From: an uncultured Acidobacteriia bacterium
GTDB taxonomy: Bacteria > Acidobacteriota > Terriglobia > Bryobacterales > Bryobacteraceae
Direction of reading: 5' to 3'
Length of the DNA stretch: 64,000 nt
Assembly (NCBI GenBank): GCA_903907865.1
Contig: CAIVPR010000088.1
Location: 1 to 64,000, forward strand
Below the pieces are notes generated by a model that saw nothing but the letters and a program-made list of their open reading frames with translations, had not been told where the DNA came from and did no database searches. Shown in pieces: positions 51,533-60,418 of this stretch. Both the position numbers and the translations under genes were made by a program. Each line of letters opens with the position of its first letter. Positions within the stretch are counted from its first letter, which is position 1.

Positions 51533-52390
51533 TCAATCTGTCGGCCCCCATCCGTTACATAGGAGCGCCTCGGCGTCTGCTCCGTCACCGACGCGGGCTG
51601 CGACCGTCAGCCGCCCACCCTCCTTCCGAAACAGCGTGGCTTTCTCCGACTTTCGGTTGTCGACGACCATCATCCAGCCCTGCCCCTCAACGGCGCGATA
51701 ACAATTCGACATCGCCTCCCTCAACTGCGCTGTGGTGAAATACGCGGGGTTGAGCAGATTTGCGACCCGGACCACGTCCATCCTTTCACCGCGCCAGGGG
51801 GTGAAGACATCCCACTCGCGGAGTTCCACTCGGGAATCTCTTGCAACGGTGGACATCAAGCGGGGGTTCATCAGGAAGACATCGGATCCGGTTTCGGGGG
51901 AGGGTGCTGCCGCAAATACGGCGGCTGCGTGGCCGCCCAAGAAACTATTTGAGGTTATTACATTGTAGTAGATCAGGTGATCAAACACAGCCATCAGACA
52001 GGCGCCTGCATCCGGCCGGAAGAGGTACCAACCACCGTTTTGGCGCACGGCACGCACTTTGAGGCAGACATCGGTCACCACTAAACTGCGGACATCTGCG
52101 CCCAAGGCCAAGTATAGATCCACGGATGTGCCCCCGTCGGAGACACCGACATCCACGATTCGTGCAGGCGTGCCAGCTAATGTCCGAGCTAGCAGTTTGT
52201 TGGATTCGGGGTGCCGGCCTGGACTGGTGGTCCGCCAAATGCCGCCAATGCAAATGGAGGAGGCGCAGCGTGAAAACTGCGTCTCGTCCACCTTGCTAGT
52301 GATAAGGCGGGTCGGATCCGGCTTGTTTGGGATGATCCGCCGTAGGAAGGAGGGAATCACTTCCGTCTTGACTTTGATAGGGAAACGCAT
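51533..52390 (-). CDS. SAM-dependent methyltransferase-like protein
   Basis: A 285-aa protein resembling class I methyltransferases. RIVDVGVSDGGTSVDLYLAL at about residues 80-99 fits motif I, REWDVFTPWRGERMDVVRVANLLNP the post-motif acidic loop region, and WMMVVDNR the later strand. A methyl group added to a sugar in the polymer is likely, given the glycosyltransferase genes on both sides. The start is uncertain: ATG 52390 or GTG 52414, neither with a Shine-Dalgarno sequence. Confidence 0.6.
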   Translation of the reverse strand: MRFPIKVKTEVIPSFLRRIIPNKPDPTRLITSKVDETQFSRCASSICIGGIWRTTSPGRHPESNKLLARTLAGTPARIVDVGVSDGGTSVDLYLALGADVRSLVVTDVCLKVRAVRQNGGWYLFRPDAGACLMAVFDHLIYYNVITSNSFLGGHAAAVFAAAPSPETGSDVFLMNPRLMSTVARDSRVELREWDVFTPWRGERMDVVRVANLLNPAYFTTAQLREAMSNCYRAVEGQGWMMVVDNRKSEKATLFRKEGGRLTVAARVGDGADAEALLCNGWGPTD

Positions 52391-52426
52391 TGTGTTGGTA
52401 TGTCGGGGGCCCACCGAGCCGGCACA

Positions 52427-53527
52427 TCAGATCACGTTCGAATACATCGTCTCTAGCTTGTCCACAATTGTCTCAAGAGCGAACATGCGCCGTACGTGTA
52501 AGCGTGCCGAGTCGCCCATGGACAAGCATCGTTGCTCGTCCGTCAACAGACTGAGCACCTCGGCGGCCATTCTAGAGTCATCGTCTCGCGGCACCAGCAC
52601 CCCGGTTTGACCGTCCAGCAAAATATCCGACGCGCCGCCGTTGTCGGTAGAGACGGAGCATACTCCCATGGCACCGGCCTCAGCGAGGGCGAGGCAAAAT
52701 GACTCGTCGGGGCTCGTGATCAAGGCAATGTCAGTGGCTTCCAGCAATCTGGGCACGTCCGACCGATGTCCGAGGAACCGCACGGAGCTGCCGAGACCCA
52801 TCGCCTCGCATTCGGCCTGCACGGCACCGTTGAGTTGATCGCGACCGACCGATAGGAACACGGTCTCGGGGCGAGCCTGGACAATCCGCGCCGCCACCCG
52901 TAGGAACATCCGGTGGTTTTTCCACGGGTGCAGATTTGCGACGATACTCACCACCGGGACATCGGCCTCCAAGCCCAGTTCCCGTTTTGCCTCCGCCGAA
53001 GTCCTTAGGCGTTGCAACACACTCAGGTCCACGGGGTTGTGCAGAACCGCGATCCTAGCGAGCGCCGCGCCGTAGCTCCGGTGAACAGCCGATGCCGCGG
53101 CGCGCGATGGGACAACCCACCGAATCGCGTCTGGGTTGCATGGATTGCCGCACGTGGCTGTCGTGAGAGCACGGACAATCCACGGATCCGAGTCAAGATA
53201 GTGCTGGCCCACGAAGAAGGCGGGACGCCGGAGGCCAGTCAAGGCCGCTCCAGCCCAGACGGCACCGCGGCTTTTATATGCATGGACGATATCGAATCGC
53301 GACCCAGAGAACAACGCTCTCATTCCGGCAAGGCGGCCTACGCCTTTGTCTGCAACCGTTTCGACCCGAACGGTGCTGTGCCCAAGCAGGGAGGATAGCT
53401 GGTTGCCTGGATGATAGGCCAGTAAAGTAACGTCATGACCACGCAGTGTCAGTTCCCGGGCATGGAGCGCAGCCACCTTCTCGGCCCCGCCCATCGCGAG
53501 AGTATCCAGTAGATGGCAGATTCTCAC
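52427..53527 (-). CDS. Glycosyltransferase family 4
   Basis: A 366-aa GT-B enzyme. The start MRICHLLDTLAMGGAEKVA, the donor-site PWKNHRMFLRVAARIV and VSTDNGGASDILLDGQTGVLV place it in the GT4 family. SPDESFCLALAEAGAMGVC holds the E-x7-E-like motif. One of the transferases building the repeat unit; donor and linkage are unknown. It follows the GT2 gene by 12 nt and is part of the same run of genes. Confidence 0.88.
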   Translation of the reverse strand: MRICHLLDTLAMGGAEKVAALHARELTLRGHDVTLLAYHPGNQLSSLLGHSTVRVETVADKGVGRLAGMRALFSGSRFDIVHAYKSRGAVWAGAALTGLRRPAFFVGQHYLDSDPWIVRALTTATCGNPCNPDAIRWVVPSRAAASAVHRSYGAALARIAVLHNPVDLSVLQRLRTSAEAKRELGLEADVPVVSIVANLHPWKNHRMFLRVAARIVQARPETVFLSVGRDQLNGAVQAECEAMGLGSSVRFLGHRSDVPRLLEATDIALITSPDESFCLALAEAGAMGVCSVSTDNGGASDILLDGQTGVLVPRDDDSRMAAEVLSLLTDEQRCLSMGDSARLHVRRMFALETIVDKLETMYSNVI

Positions 53528-53539
53528 GGTTTCGTCTTC

Positions 53540-54472
53540 TCAGCCCAAGAGCGTATAGAGCCGCTTGAATGCCGCGCGGCCGCAAATCAGGCCGAACGCG
53601 ATGGCCGAGTGCCGAAGGGTCCAACCGTTCAGTCTTGCGGACTCGAGGAGCCACTTCCGAGCGCGGGTTGGGTCTCCATCCAGCATGGCGTACATGGCGG
53701 AACTGCAGAGAATGGAGGCGAGAAGGCGGGGTCCATGCTGGCGCATCGCGTCACCATGGCGCTCAAGGAGCAGTTCGCATACCGGTGCCGAGGAAGGCGC
53801 GTCCAAAGCACGCCTCGCTAACAACGATTGCCGAGATCCACGCGAGTCGCCGAACGGTGCGTCCGATTTCTGATAGCCCAGACAGTTGGGTGAAAACCGT
53901 GCTGAACCATGCCGGGCAACGTCCAAGAAAAACACCGTGTTGGCGTGCCACCCGATCCGAAACGGCGGCCACTCCACTTGGCCGAGCACACGCTGGGAAA
54001 TGGCCGCAAGATTGTCCTGCCAAAGACCCTCCGGGCGACTTCGCCACCGGATCTGGTCCTCGTAGTCGAGAACTTCCAAGGGGACACCGGGCGGGGTACA
54101 GAAGCCAGTGTCCCATTGCAGCCGCGATCCAACCAACGCGAGATCCTTCGGCCCTGACTCCACCAGCGCTGCCAACTCCACCAGCGCGCCCCCCCGCAGC
54201 TCCCAATCGCTGTCAAGCAAGACCACCCAGTCGGACCTGCAAAGCTTCAAGACGCGGTGGCGGGACATGCTCATGCCCCCGTTCGACTCCGCGACGTGGC
54301 ACCGGACGCGAGGATCTCCTAGGGCAGCGAGCCGCTCAGCGGTGTCATCACCACCAGCATCGTCCAGAACGACAACCTCGCCCAGCAACGGGCCCTGGCC
54401 AAGACAGGATTTGACCGCGGCAACCGCCAGCTCCGGTCGGCGGTAGGTCGTGATCGCTACGTCAAACTTCAT
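53540..54472 (-). CDS. Glycosyltransferase family 2
   Basis: A 310-aa GT-A glycosyltransferase. MKFDVAITTYRRPELAVAAVKSC at the start, VVVLDDAGGDDTAERLAAL, and VVLLDSDWELRGG with the DxD motif are typical of GT2. The C-terminal 120 residues are helical with no membrane span. The start ATG overlaps the stop of the upstream gene by 4 nt, so the two are translationally coupled. The open frame extends upstream but that part is a shadow. Confidence 0.87.
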   Translation of the reverse strand: MKFDVAITTYRRPELAVAAVKSCLGQGPLLGEVVVLDDAGGDDTAERLAALGDPRVRCHVAESNGGMSMSRHRVLKLCRSDWVVLLDSDWELRGGALVELAALVESGPKDLALVGSRLQWDTGFCTPPGVPLEVLDYEDQIRWRSRPEGLWQDNLAAISQRVLGQVEWPPFRIGWHANTVFFLDVARHGSARFSPNCLGYQKSDAPFGDSRGSRQSLLARRALDAPSSAPVCELLLERHGDAMRQHGPRLLASILCSSAMYAMLDGDPTRARKWLLESARLNGWTLRHSAIAFGLICGRAAFKRLYTLLG

Positions 54473-55275
54473 GATGTCGAACCTGCGGCTTGGAGCCGAT
54501 GACGTCGGATCGCAACTCTCAGGGTCTTTGGCACGAGCGCAATCGCATGGGAGAGCAACGCGATTCGGAGGCGGCGGAACTTGTCGGAGAGGGAGATCGG
54601 GGGCCGCACGGCGAAGTCGATTGCGAGTCCTTCGCGCTGGCACAGCTTGACTCCGCGGGGCAACCACTTACCCCGCTCCAGTACATCCACATAGGGGACC
54701 GGATTGCGAATGACGGCCAGAAACGGCTCGGCAAGTAACTCGCTGCGGTGCGAGGCCTTAACCTCGAACTCCCACGGGGACTCCCCGTCCTCCAACAACG
54801 AAAGTAGTACACTGCGACGCCAGAACCCAGCCTGAAGGCATGCCCGGTAGGGCAGACCGGGGAGATGTTCGGTGACTAGTTTGGATCCCTTCATTTCATC
54901 GGTGTACTGCGCATGGGGGATGAGGCGAACGTGCGCCGCGCCAGTTCGGTCCATCTCTTCCAAGAGCGTCACGGCCAGCGCCGTGTCGGCGGGCTCTGTC
55001 AGAAAGAAATCATCAAGGAACAGCAGGATGATGCCTGCTTCGATTTGGTTGAGCACGTCCCGCGTCAACGACGACCAATCCAGACCCGGGCGGCTGCCGC
55101 CGATGGACTTGAAGTCTGTAAACAGGGCCGGTTTGGAGTCGCTTGCCAAGTACTTTGGCCAAGGACAGTCCGGCCAATAGCGGGAAAAAAGCTTTGTGCC
55201 CGGCTCCCACAGGTCGCGGTAGCGGTCGCATGATAGGACCAGCACCACACATTGCAGGCTCGGATGACGCATCAT
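54469..55275 (-). CDS. Putative glycosyltransferase-like protein of unknown family
   Basis: A 268-aa protein I do not recognise by name. VVLVLSCDRYRDLWEPGTKLF at the N-terminus and ILLFLDDFFLTEPADT near residue 90 look like the first strand and the metal-binding acidic motif of a GT-A glycosyltransferase. There is no membrane segment. ATG 55275 (or 55272) has no Shine-Dalgarno sequence; TATCAT lies 8 nt before it. It appears to start a transcription unit, because 411 nt without a gene precede it. It overlaps the GT2 gene by 4 nt. Confidence 0.55.
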   Translation of the reverse strand: MMRHPSLQCVVLVLSCDRYRDLWEPGTKLFSRYWPDCPWPKYLASDSKPALFTDFKSIGGSRPGLDWSSLTRDVLNQIEAGIILLFLDDFFLTEPADTALAVTLLEEMDRTGAAHVRLIPHAQYTDEMKGSKLVTEHLPGLPYRACLQAGFWRRSVLLSLLEDGESPWEFEVKASHRSELLAEPFLAVIRNPVPYVDVLERGKWLPRGVKLCQREGLAIDFAVRPPISLSDKFRRLRIALLSHAIALVPKTLRVAIRRHRLQAAGSTS

Positions 55276-55686
55276 TATGCTGTATGATACCACAAGGCAG
55301 CCAGTCGGTAGTCGTCGCGGCACCCACACTCGATGCGACAATAGGGCCCGCGAAGAAGTCATTGGCACGCCTGCCTGGTATCGAAAGTCAAACGAACTGC
55401 GGGAATGCGGCGTTATTCCGGCGTTCCCACGTCATGTTATTTGTTTGCCGCGACTGCCCATTCATAGCGCGGTTCTTCGCGCCCCGCACGCTCTGTGGAG
55501 AACCCTGCCAATCTTGCAATCCCCAAGCGTAACGCATTGTCGGATCCAAAAAAGTCGCTGACAGGACTGACGGGCTGCTGGAACGGCCGAAGACTGCGCA
55601 ATGACTGTCGGCGCTATGATCGGCCTTAGTATAACTCACCTTGCCCCAGTCTGCGCGGAGCCACGTTGCCAATGTCAGCCTCGGCG
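55276..55686. other. Gap inside the polysaccharide locus
   Basis: About 410 nt without a supported gene, the longest such gap in the window. Short open frames on both strands look random. The right end of the next run of genes begins after it. The base composition appears less GC-rich than in the flanking metabolic regions. Confidence 0.5.
55284..55289 (-). promoter_or_regulatory. -10-like hexamer TATCAT before the glycosyltransferase run
   Basis: On the minus strand TATCAT ends 8 nt before ATG 55275. It sits at the head of the gene run 55275-36948, after the one long gap in the locus, so it is a plausible internal promoter. No -35 box is clear. Confidence 0.35.
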
Positions 55687-56664
55687 TCACTTTGCCTTGG
55701 GTGCACAACGCTTCGACAGTGGCCGCTCAATTGCCAAGTAGACAACAACTCCGACAAATAAATTGGCCCCCGCGATGGAAATCAGAGTCAGAGGCCACCA
55801 CGGAAGGCCACTAACTCGGCTGGATAACCTCGCCGCGGCTGCTAGGAACGGCACTTGGCATAAAAATATCGAATAGGAGGCGTCGCCTAAGAATACCCAC
55901 AGCCGAGGCACCCCCATTCGGATATAGGGCAGTGCGGCAATCAAAGGAAAGGCGGCAAAGGAATATGCCAGACGGAAACTATCTTTGTCTGGAACCAAGT
56001 GATCGATAGCTGCCAAACAAGTCAAGAGCAGGCCGCCTATCACTCCGAAGCCCCACGATAAACGGACAGTAGCTGCCAATCGGGCAGCCAGAACTCCGAG
56101 CAGGAATTCAATGGTAAATGCCCCGAAGATAAAGTCCTCGAAGCTGCTGCCTGGCACTCTAAACACCAACCGAAACACCGACACGCTCCCCCACAGGACA
56201 AGCGCGAGAAGGCCAAGCCCGCGATGGAGGATTGAAAGAGCAAATATAGCGTAAAAAAGGAGCTCATAGGTCAAGGTCCAAGTGACGCGTCGGAGTAACA
56301 AGAAATCCACGGCAACCGTGACAGTGTCACGGCTCCCCGCTCCAAGTACTACCATGGGTACTAGGATGACCCAGTAGAGCGGGTAAACTCGACGGACACG
56401 GCGCCAGAAATATTTGAAAAAGGTGTCGGGGTGCCCACGATCCTTCCAATGTACATGGGCTATGATAAATCCGGAAATAGGAAAGAACAGGTCTACCCCA
56501 CAGTATCCGAAGCCAAACGGGCCCACATGCCCTTCAACGCCCTTCATCCGGGCCACAATGCCCGAACAGTGGAAGAGCAAGACCAACATTGCTGCGAGTG
56601 CTCGTAGAACCTGCAGAAGTTCAATTTTGCTTCCGGACTGAATAATGTCAGACTTGTCTTGCAT
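55687..56664 (-). CDS. Acyltransferase 3 family protein (OafA/YrhL-like)
   Basis: Polytopic membrane acyltransferase of 325 aa with about 9-10 hydrophobic helices. The family signature is RALAAMLVLLFHCSG at about 34-48, with the catalytic His, followed by FFPISGFII and FFKYFWRRVRRVYPLYW. It adds acetyl or another acyl group to a carbohydrate at the membrane. ATG 56664 lies within a 15-bp palindrome; upstream ATG codons add residues without family resemblance. It is slightly shorter than typical members. Confidence 0.85.
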   Translation of the reverse strand: MQDKSDIIQSGSKIELLQVLRALAAMLVLLFHCSGIVARMKGVEGHVGPFGFGYCGVDLFFPISGFIIAHVHWKDRGHPDTFFKYFWRRVRRVYPLYWVILVPMVVLGAGSRDTVTVAVDFLLLRRVTWTLTYELLFYAIFALSILHRGLGLLALVLWGSVSVFRLVFRVPGSSFEDFIFGAFTIEFLLGVLAARLAATVRLSWGFGVIGGLLLTCLAAIDHLVPDKDSFRLAYSFAAFPLIAALPYIRMGVPRLWVFLGDASYSIFLCQVPFLAAAARLSSRVSGLPWWPLTLISIAGANLFVGVVVYLAIERPLSKRCAPKAK

Positions 56665-56676
56665 AGAATTTCTATG
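56662..56676. other. 15-bp palindrome covering a start codon
   Basis: CATAGAA-T-TTCTATG is a perfect dyad with 7-bp arms. Its left end is the start codon of the acyltransferase at 56664. It is short and AT-rich enough to be coincidence. Confidence 0.2.
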
Positions 56677-56768
56677 AGCTACTGAATATGGCCAAGAACC
56701 CACAGAGGCAATTCTAACACGGTTTCGAATCTCGTTTCGTAGCGCTCGTGGCGAACCGAACCTGCCGA

Positions 56769-57812
56769 CTACTCAAATCGCTCCTTCAAGCGCAGGAACA
56801 TCCTTTCGAATCCAAAATATGATGCTGTCGCAATCAAAAGCGTACAGCCCAGGTAAGCCAAGGCCCGGAGGTAGGGGTTTGCGTTTGCGACAAAGGTTCC
56901 TCCGACCGCCCGGAGGGCGGTCGGTACAAATTCATGGTAGACGTACACGCCGTAGCTGATGCGACCGACGAAACGCAGTGGGGGCAGCCTTAGGATCCAG
57001 CCTGTAAAGCCGCTGAAGCCCTTCGCTGCCCTAGCGATAAGAACTCCAAAAGCCACAGCATCCCAGTACGCCCACAAACGCGCGCCACCCGCTGCCGAAG
57101 CCCCCAAAGTCCGAGTGGTCACAAGCACGGCAGGGAGTAGGCAAAGAACTGCCCCGCCCATGAGGGCCTTCCCCGAGAGGTGCCCGCTGCGACTCAGTGC
57201 CAACGCGCATCCGGTGCCGAGATATGCAAAACTACCGGCTGTCCGCGCCAAGAATGGATTGGGGATTGTAACCGCCGCGATGATCGATATTGCGATTGCC
57301 ACGGCAAGACTGCTGACCGCACTTCGTCTTCGGAGTCCCACAACAGCTATGGGCCAAGCCAGATAAAACTGCTCTTCAACACAAAGAGACCAGAAATGGG
57401 AAGTGACACCCATGCCACGGCCAGCCCAGTCTGCTAGATACGAGGCATGCCAGAATAAGTTGTCACGCACATCGGCTATGCCGATAATCACGCCAACAGC
57501 CAGGACGCCATAGTACAGGGGGAATATGCGCAGAATCCGGCGTGCGTAGAATCGCTTCATTATCTCGGCAGTCCTGCAAGAGTGCGATGTGTCGGCCAAG
57601 AGGATCGTTGTAATTAAGAACCCGCTAAGAACATAGAAGCAGCGAACACCGAGAGCCCCACAATCTAAGCCCACTGCTGCTAGCCTCGCAGCTGCAGGGC
57701 CGCCGAAGTGGGCAAACATCACAGAGAAGACCGCAAGCGCCCGGATTGCGTCGAACTGGGGAAAGTTCGGGCGAGCTGTCGAGGGTGCCCCGCTCGTGCT
57801 GTTTATCGCCAT
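56769..57812 (-). CDS. Acyltransferase 3 family protein
   Basis: Membrane acyltransferase of 347 aa with about ten helices. The signature FDAIRALAVFSVMFAHFGG at about 19-37 carries the catalytic His; CFYVLSGFLITTILL, FYARRILRIFPLYY and SHFWSLCVEEQFYLAWP are classical for the O-acetyltransferase group. ATG 57812 lies 10 nt inside the end of the upstream acyltransferase gene. Probably O-acylates a sugar of the polymer or its lipid-linked precursor. Confidence 0.88.
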   Translation of the reverse strand: MAINSTSGAPSTARPNFPQFDAIRALAVFSVMFAHFGGPAAARLAAVGLDCGALGVRCFYVLSGFLITTILLADTSHSCRTAEIMKRFYARRILRIFPLYYGVLAVGVIIGIADVRDNLFWHASYLADWAGRGMGVTSHFWSLCVEEQFYLAWPIAVVGLRRRSAVSSLAVAIAISIIAAVTIPNPFLARTAGSFAYLGTGCALALSRSGHLSGKALMGGAVLCLLPAVLVTTRTLGASAAGGARLWAYWDAVAFGVLIARAAKGFSGFTGWILRLPPLRFVGRISYGVYVYHEFVPTALRAVGGTFVANANPYLRALAYLGCTLLIATASYFGFERMFLRLKERFE

Positions 57813-58909
57813 TTGCTTTTTAGGCGTAATGCCGGGTGCTCGACAAACTGCCAAGAAATGGCGCTCATGGCCAAGGTACACCCGATGGCAAACGCCATCC
57901 ACCGCGACGTCCCAGTGAGATTCAGAGCCATGAGAGAATTAATTACGAGCATGTGATAAATATAGATGCCGTACGAGAGATCCGTTCCATGAAGGACACT
58001 CTTGGCGAAGGCCGGCGCACTGTAGGCTGTCGAGAGTACAGCCGCGGCCATGATCATATAGCCGACCAGCCCAAGTGGCGATGGCATATACGAGATATCG
58101 TATAGACGGAGCACTGCGGAGAAGGTGACCGTATAGCCTACATACGCTGCCGCCCACCACAGGCCGCGACCAACCAGGTAAGGACTAATCTGAGGCCAAG
58201 CCTTGTAGAGCCCAATTCCCATTAGGAAATAGAATAGATAGGGCAACAGCAAGACCGCAGCCAGCTTCCCGGCCGTTCCTGATACACCCGTTAAGTGACC
58301 CAGTGCTAGACTGCCCGAGTACGATAGCGCGAAGAGACCCGCCCAAACCACCGCCCAGTTCCTGCCACCAAGCATACGGTGGAGTAAGGGAACCGCCATG
58401 TAGTATTGCAACTCGACCACGATCGTCCATAGGCTGCCGTTCGGATTGTGGGCCCCCCACGGGCGCAGTACGTCCGGCGTGTAGACTGGAAACACTGTTA
58501 TCTGAGTCAATACCCAGACTAGGAGCTGCCTCGTCAGGAACATCTTCGGCGTGACCACCCGAAAGCCGACCAATAGGAAGCAGGTGCAGGCAAATGAAAC
58601 CCACAGTCCCGGATACAGGCGAAGGAAGCGGTTCCGGGCGAAACGGCGCCACTCGGGGCATTTCGAAAACGCCCAATATACAAGGAAGCCACTCAGTACA
58701 AAGAAAATAGGAACACCCGGGAACAGGTTTGCTAGTTGTCCCAAGGCTTCAGCCCATGGAATCTTCACGTCCAAGTGGCTGAGTACGTGCTCATACACAA
58801 CTTGCAGCGCTGCGAATAGGCGGATCAGATCGAAATTGTTGATGACGGCTGGCCCGCTTGCCCCAAGGTTACCTCCCCCCGCCCCACTTCCTGATATGAT
58901 TTGCTTCAT
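57803..58909 (-). CDS. Acyltransferase 3 family protein
   Basis: Membrane acyltransferase of 368 aa. FDLIRLFAALQVVYEHVLSHLD contains the catalytic His at about residue 41; IFFVLSGFLVYWAF, RNRFLRLYPGLW and NGSLWTIVVELQYYMAVPLL follow in the expected order. It starts 2 nt after the polytopic protein gene and overlaps the next acyltransferase by 10 nt. It is the third AT3 gene in a row, each rather different from the others, so they likely modify different positions. Confidence 0.88.
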   Translation of the reverse strand: MKQIISGSGAGGGNLGASGPAVINNFDLIRLFAALQVVYEHVLSHLDVKIPWAEALGQLANLFPGVPIFFVLSGFLVYWAFSKCPEWRRFARNRFLRLYPGLWVSFACTCFLLVGFRVVTPKMFLTRQLLVWVLTQITVFPVYTPDVLRPWGAHNPNGSLWTIVVELQYYMAVPLLHRMLGGRNWAVVWAGLFALSYSGSLALGHLTGVSGTAGKLAAVLLLPYLFYFLMGIGLYKAWPQISPYLVGRGLWWAAAYVGYTVTFSAVLRLYDISYMPSPLGLVGYMIMAAAVLSTAYSAPAFAKSVLHGTDLSYGIYIYHMLVINSLMALNLTGTSRWMAFAIGCTLAMSAISWQFVEHPALRLKSKWR

Positions 58910-58911
58910 CC

Positions 58912-60348
58912 CTAGCCTTTCAGGACCGCCCAGGCAACGTGGACCAGCGCGATTACTCCCAGCCAAAGCTGCCAAAGCATCCGACGCCGGCCCTGATGGG
59001 CCAGCGGATTCGAGAACGCCATGACGACGAGCAGGAATGGTAGAAACTGAAGGATATGCCGCACGCCCATGTTGGACATCACGATGCTCAATATGCCCAG
59101 CCCAGATGCAACCGAGGCGTAGAGCTTGTGTACTGCCATCCTCCGGTTGGGTGTCGGCGTCCAAAGCGCGTCGACAAGGTATGGTGCCGTTGCCAACATT
59201 GTAAACCCGCCGAGAGACTCGATCCATGTAATCTCGTCGAACCAAGGTCCAATGTAGCCCCACAATGGAATCGGATGTACGAACATGAAGAATGTGCCGA
59301 CTGTGATTCGGACAGGCAGTGACGCCTGCATGATGAAGCGCGTACCTAGAGATCCAGCATCCGCATTGGTTATGTTGTCTTGGATTAACTCATCGGACCG
59401 CAGGAGGAAAAGCTCCCGTCCGGCAACGGCCCCTCCGACGGCGATAACGCCGACCAAGACCAAGACGAACAGTGCCACGGAACGGGCGGATGACGACTCC
59501 CACTTGGAGAAAAACACACCGCAAGAGAGCCCCCAGAAAGCGAGTAGCCCCAACATGAAACCGGATTCCTCCCGAACATAAAAGATAAGTCCGGCGACCA
59601 CAGCCGTCGAGCTAATCCCCACGATGAGCCTGGTTAAGGAGGGGCGCTCGATCAGAAACGCTGAAAAGAAAAGTACGACCGCCGAGCCTAGGATTGTATA
59701 GGCATCACGCACATGAATAGTCGCTGCTTCCCAGAATAGAAACCCGAAGATAAGCCAAGGCGTAATATCCCGTACCTGCTCCAGTCCTGAACGGACAAGC
59801 TCGACCGTGGCAAGGATGAGGGTAATCGAAAGAGTGATCATGAAACAGTTGAAGGTCACCCCAATCCACGGCCCGTCGCCCAGGCCTAGCCGCCCGGCTC
59901 CCTCATAGAGGAATTGCCAAATCCAAATGGCCATTTCGGAGTTGGTCTTGGTGGTTGCGAAGGCCCCATCGACAAGTCCGACGCGAGAGAGCGGGTAAAA
60001 GACCTCGACGGCGTCGATAGTGTTCTGCAACTGGCCCGAAAACCAGAGGGCGTACATCTGGGCTATGCCCGCGCCAGTGAGACATATAGCTAGTGCGGCG
60101 AACGTTGCGGGCTGCAGATTCGTCCTCGAACCCACGAGGGCCGACACGAACTTGCAGAAGAGATATCCCAGCAGGGCGTATAGGACTCCCGCCACTATCG
60201 GACCGACGGCACCATTTGCAATGGCCAAAAGGATGATACCGGTTGGGAAGAAGAACGAGCCGACCGTCATGTAGTCGAAGCTAGCGCGGCGCCGCAGGTG
60301 TCGCGCGCTTACTCGAGGGACAAGAGGTATGCTTATTGATTCATGCAC
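58912..60348 (-). CDS. Polytopic membrane protein, candidate Wzy polymerase
   Basis: A 478-aa integral membrane protein with roughly ten to twelve hydrophobic segments. I do not recognise a named family. A larger external loop around residues 320-375 contains several acidic and aromatic residues, and it lies beside acyltransferases and upstream of glycosyltransferases, where a Wzy O-antigen polymerase is expected and otherwise missing from the window. Wzy proteins share little sequence, so this is a contextual assignment. AGGAG lies a few nt before the ATG. Confidence 0.55.
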   Translation of the reverse strand: MHESISIPLVPRVSARHLRRRASFDYMTVGSFFFPTGIILLAIANGAVGPIVAGVLYALLGYLFCKFVSALVGSRTNLQPATFAALAICLTGAGIAQMYALWFSGQLQNTIDAVEVFYPLSRVGLVDGAFATTKTNSEMAIWIWQFLYEGAGRLGLGDGPWIGVTFNCFMITLSITLILATVELVRSGLEQVRDITPWLIFGFLFWEAATIHVRDAYTILGSAVVLFFSAFLIERPSLTRLIVGISSTAVVAGLIFYVREESGFMLGLLAFWGLSCGVFFSKWESSSARSVALFVLVLVGVIAVGGAVAGRELFLLRSDELIQDNITNADAGSLGTRFIMQASLPVRITVGTFFMFVHPIPLWGYIGPWFDEITWIESLGGFTMLATAPYLVDALWTPTPNRRMAVHKLYASVASGLGILSIVMSNMGVRHILQFLPFLLVVMAFSNPLAHQGRRRMLWQLWLGVIALVHVAWAVLKG

Positions 60349-60418
60349 GGGCTACTCCTAGCAAAGGCTTTCCACGCACACAAGAGCCGACCTCTGCTGG
60401 AATCGGGCACGTGTGGTG

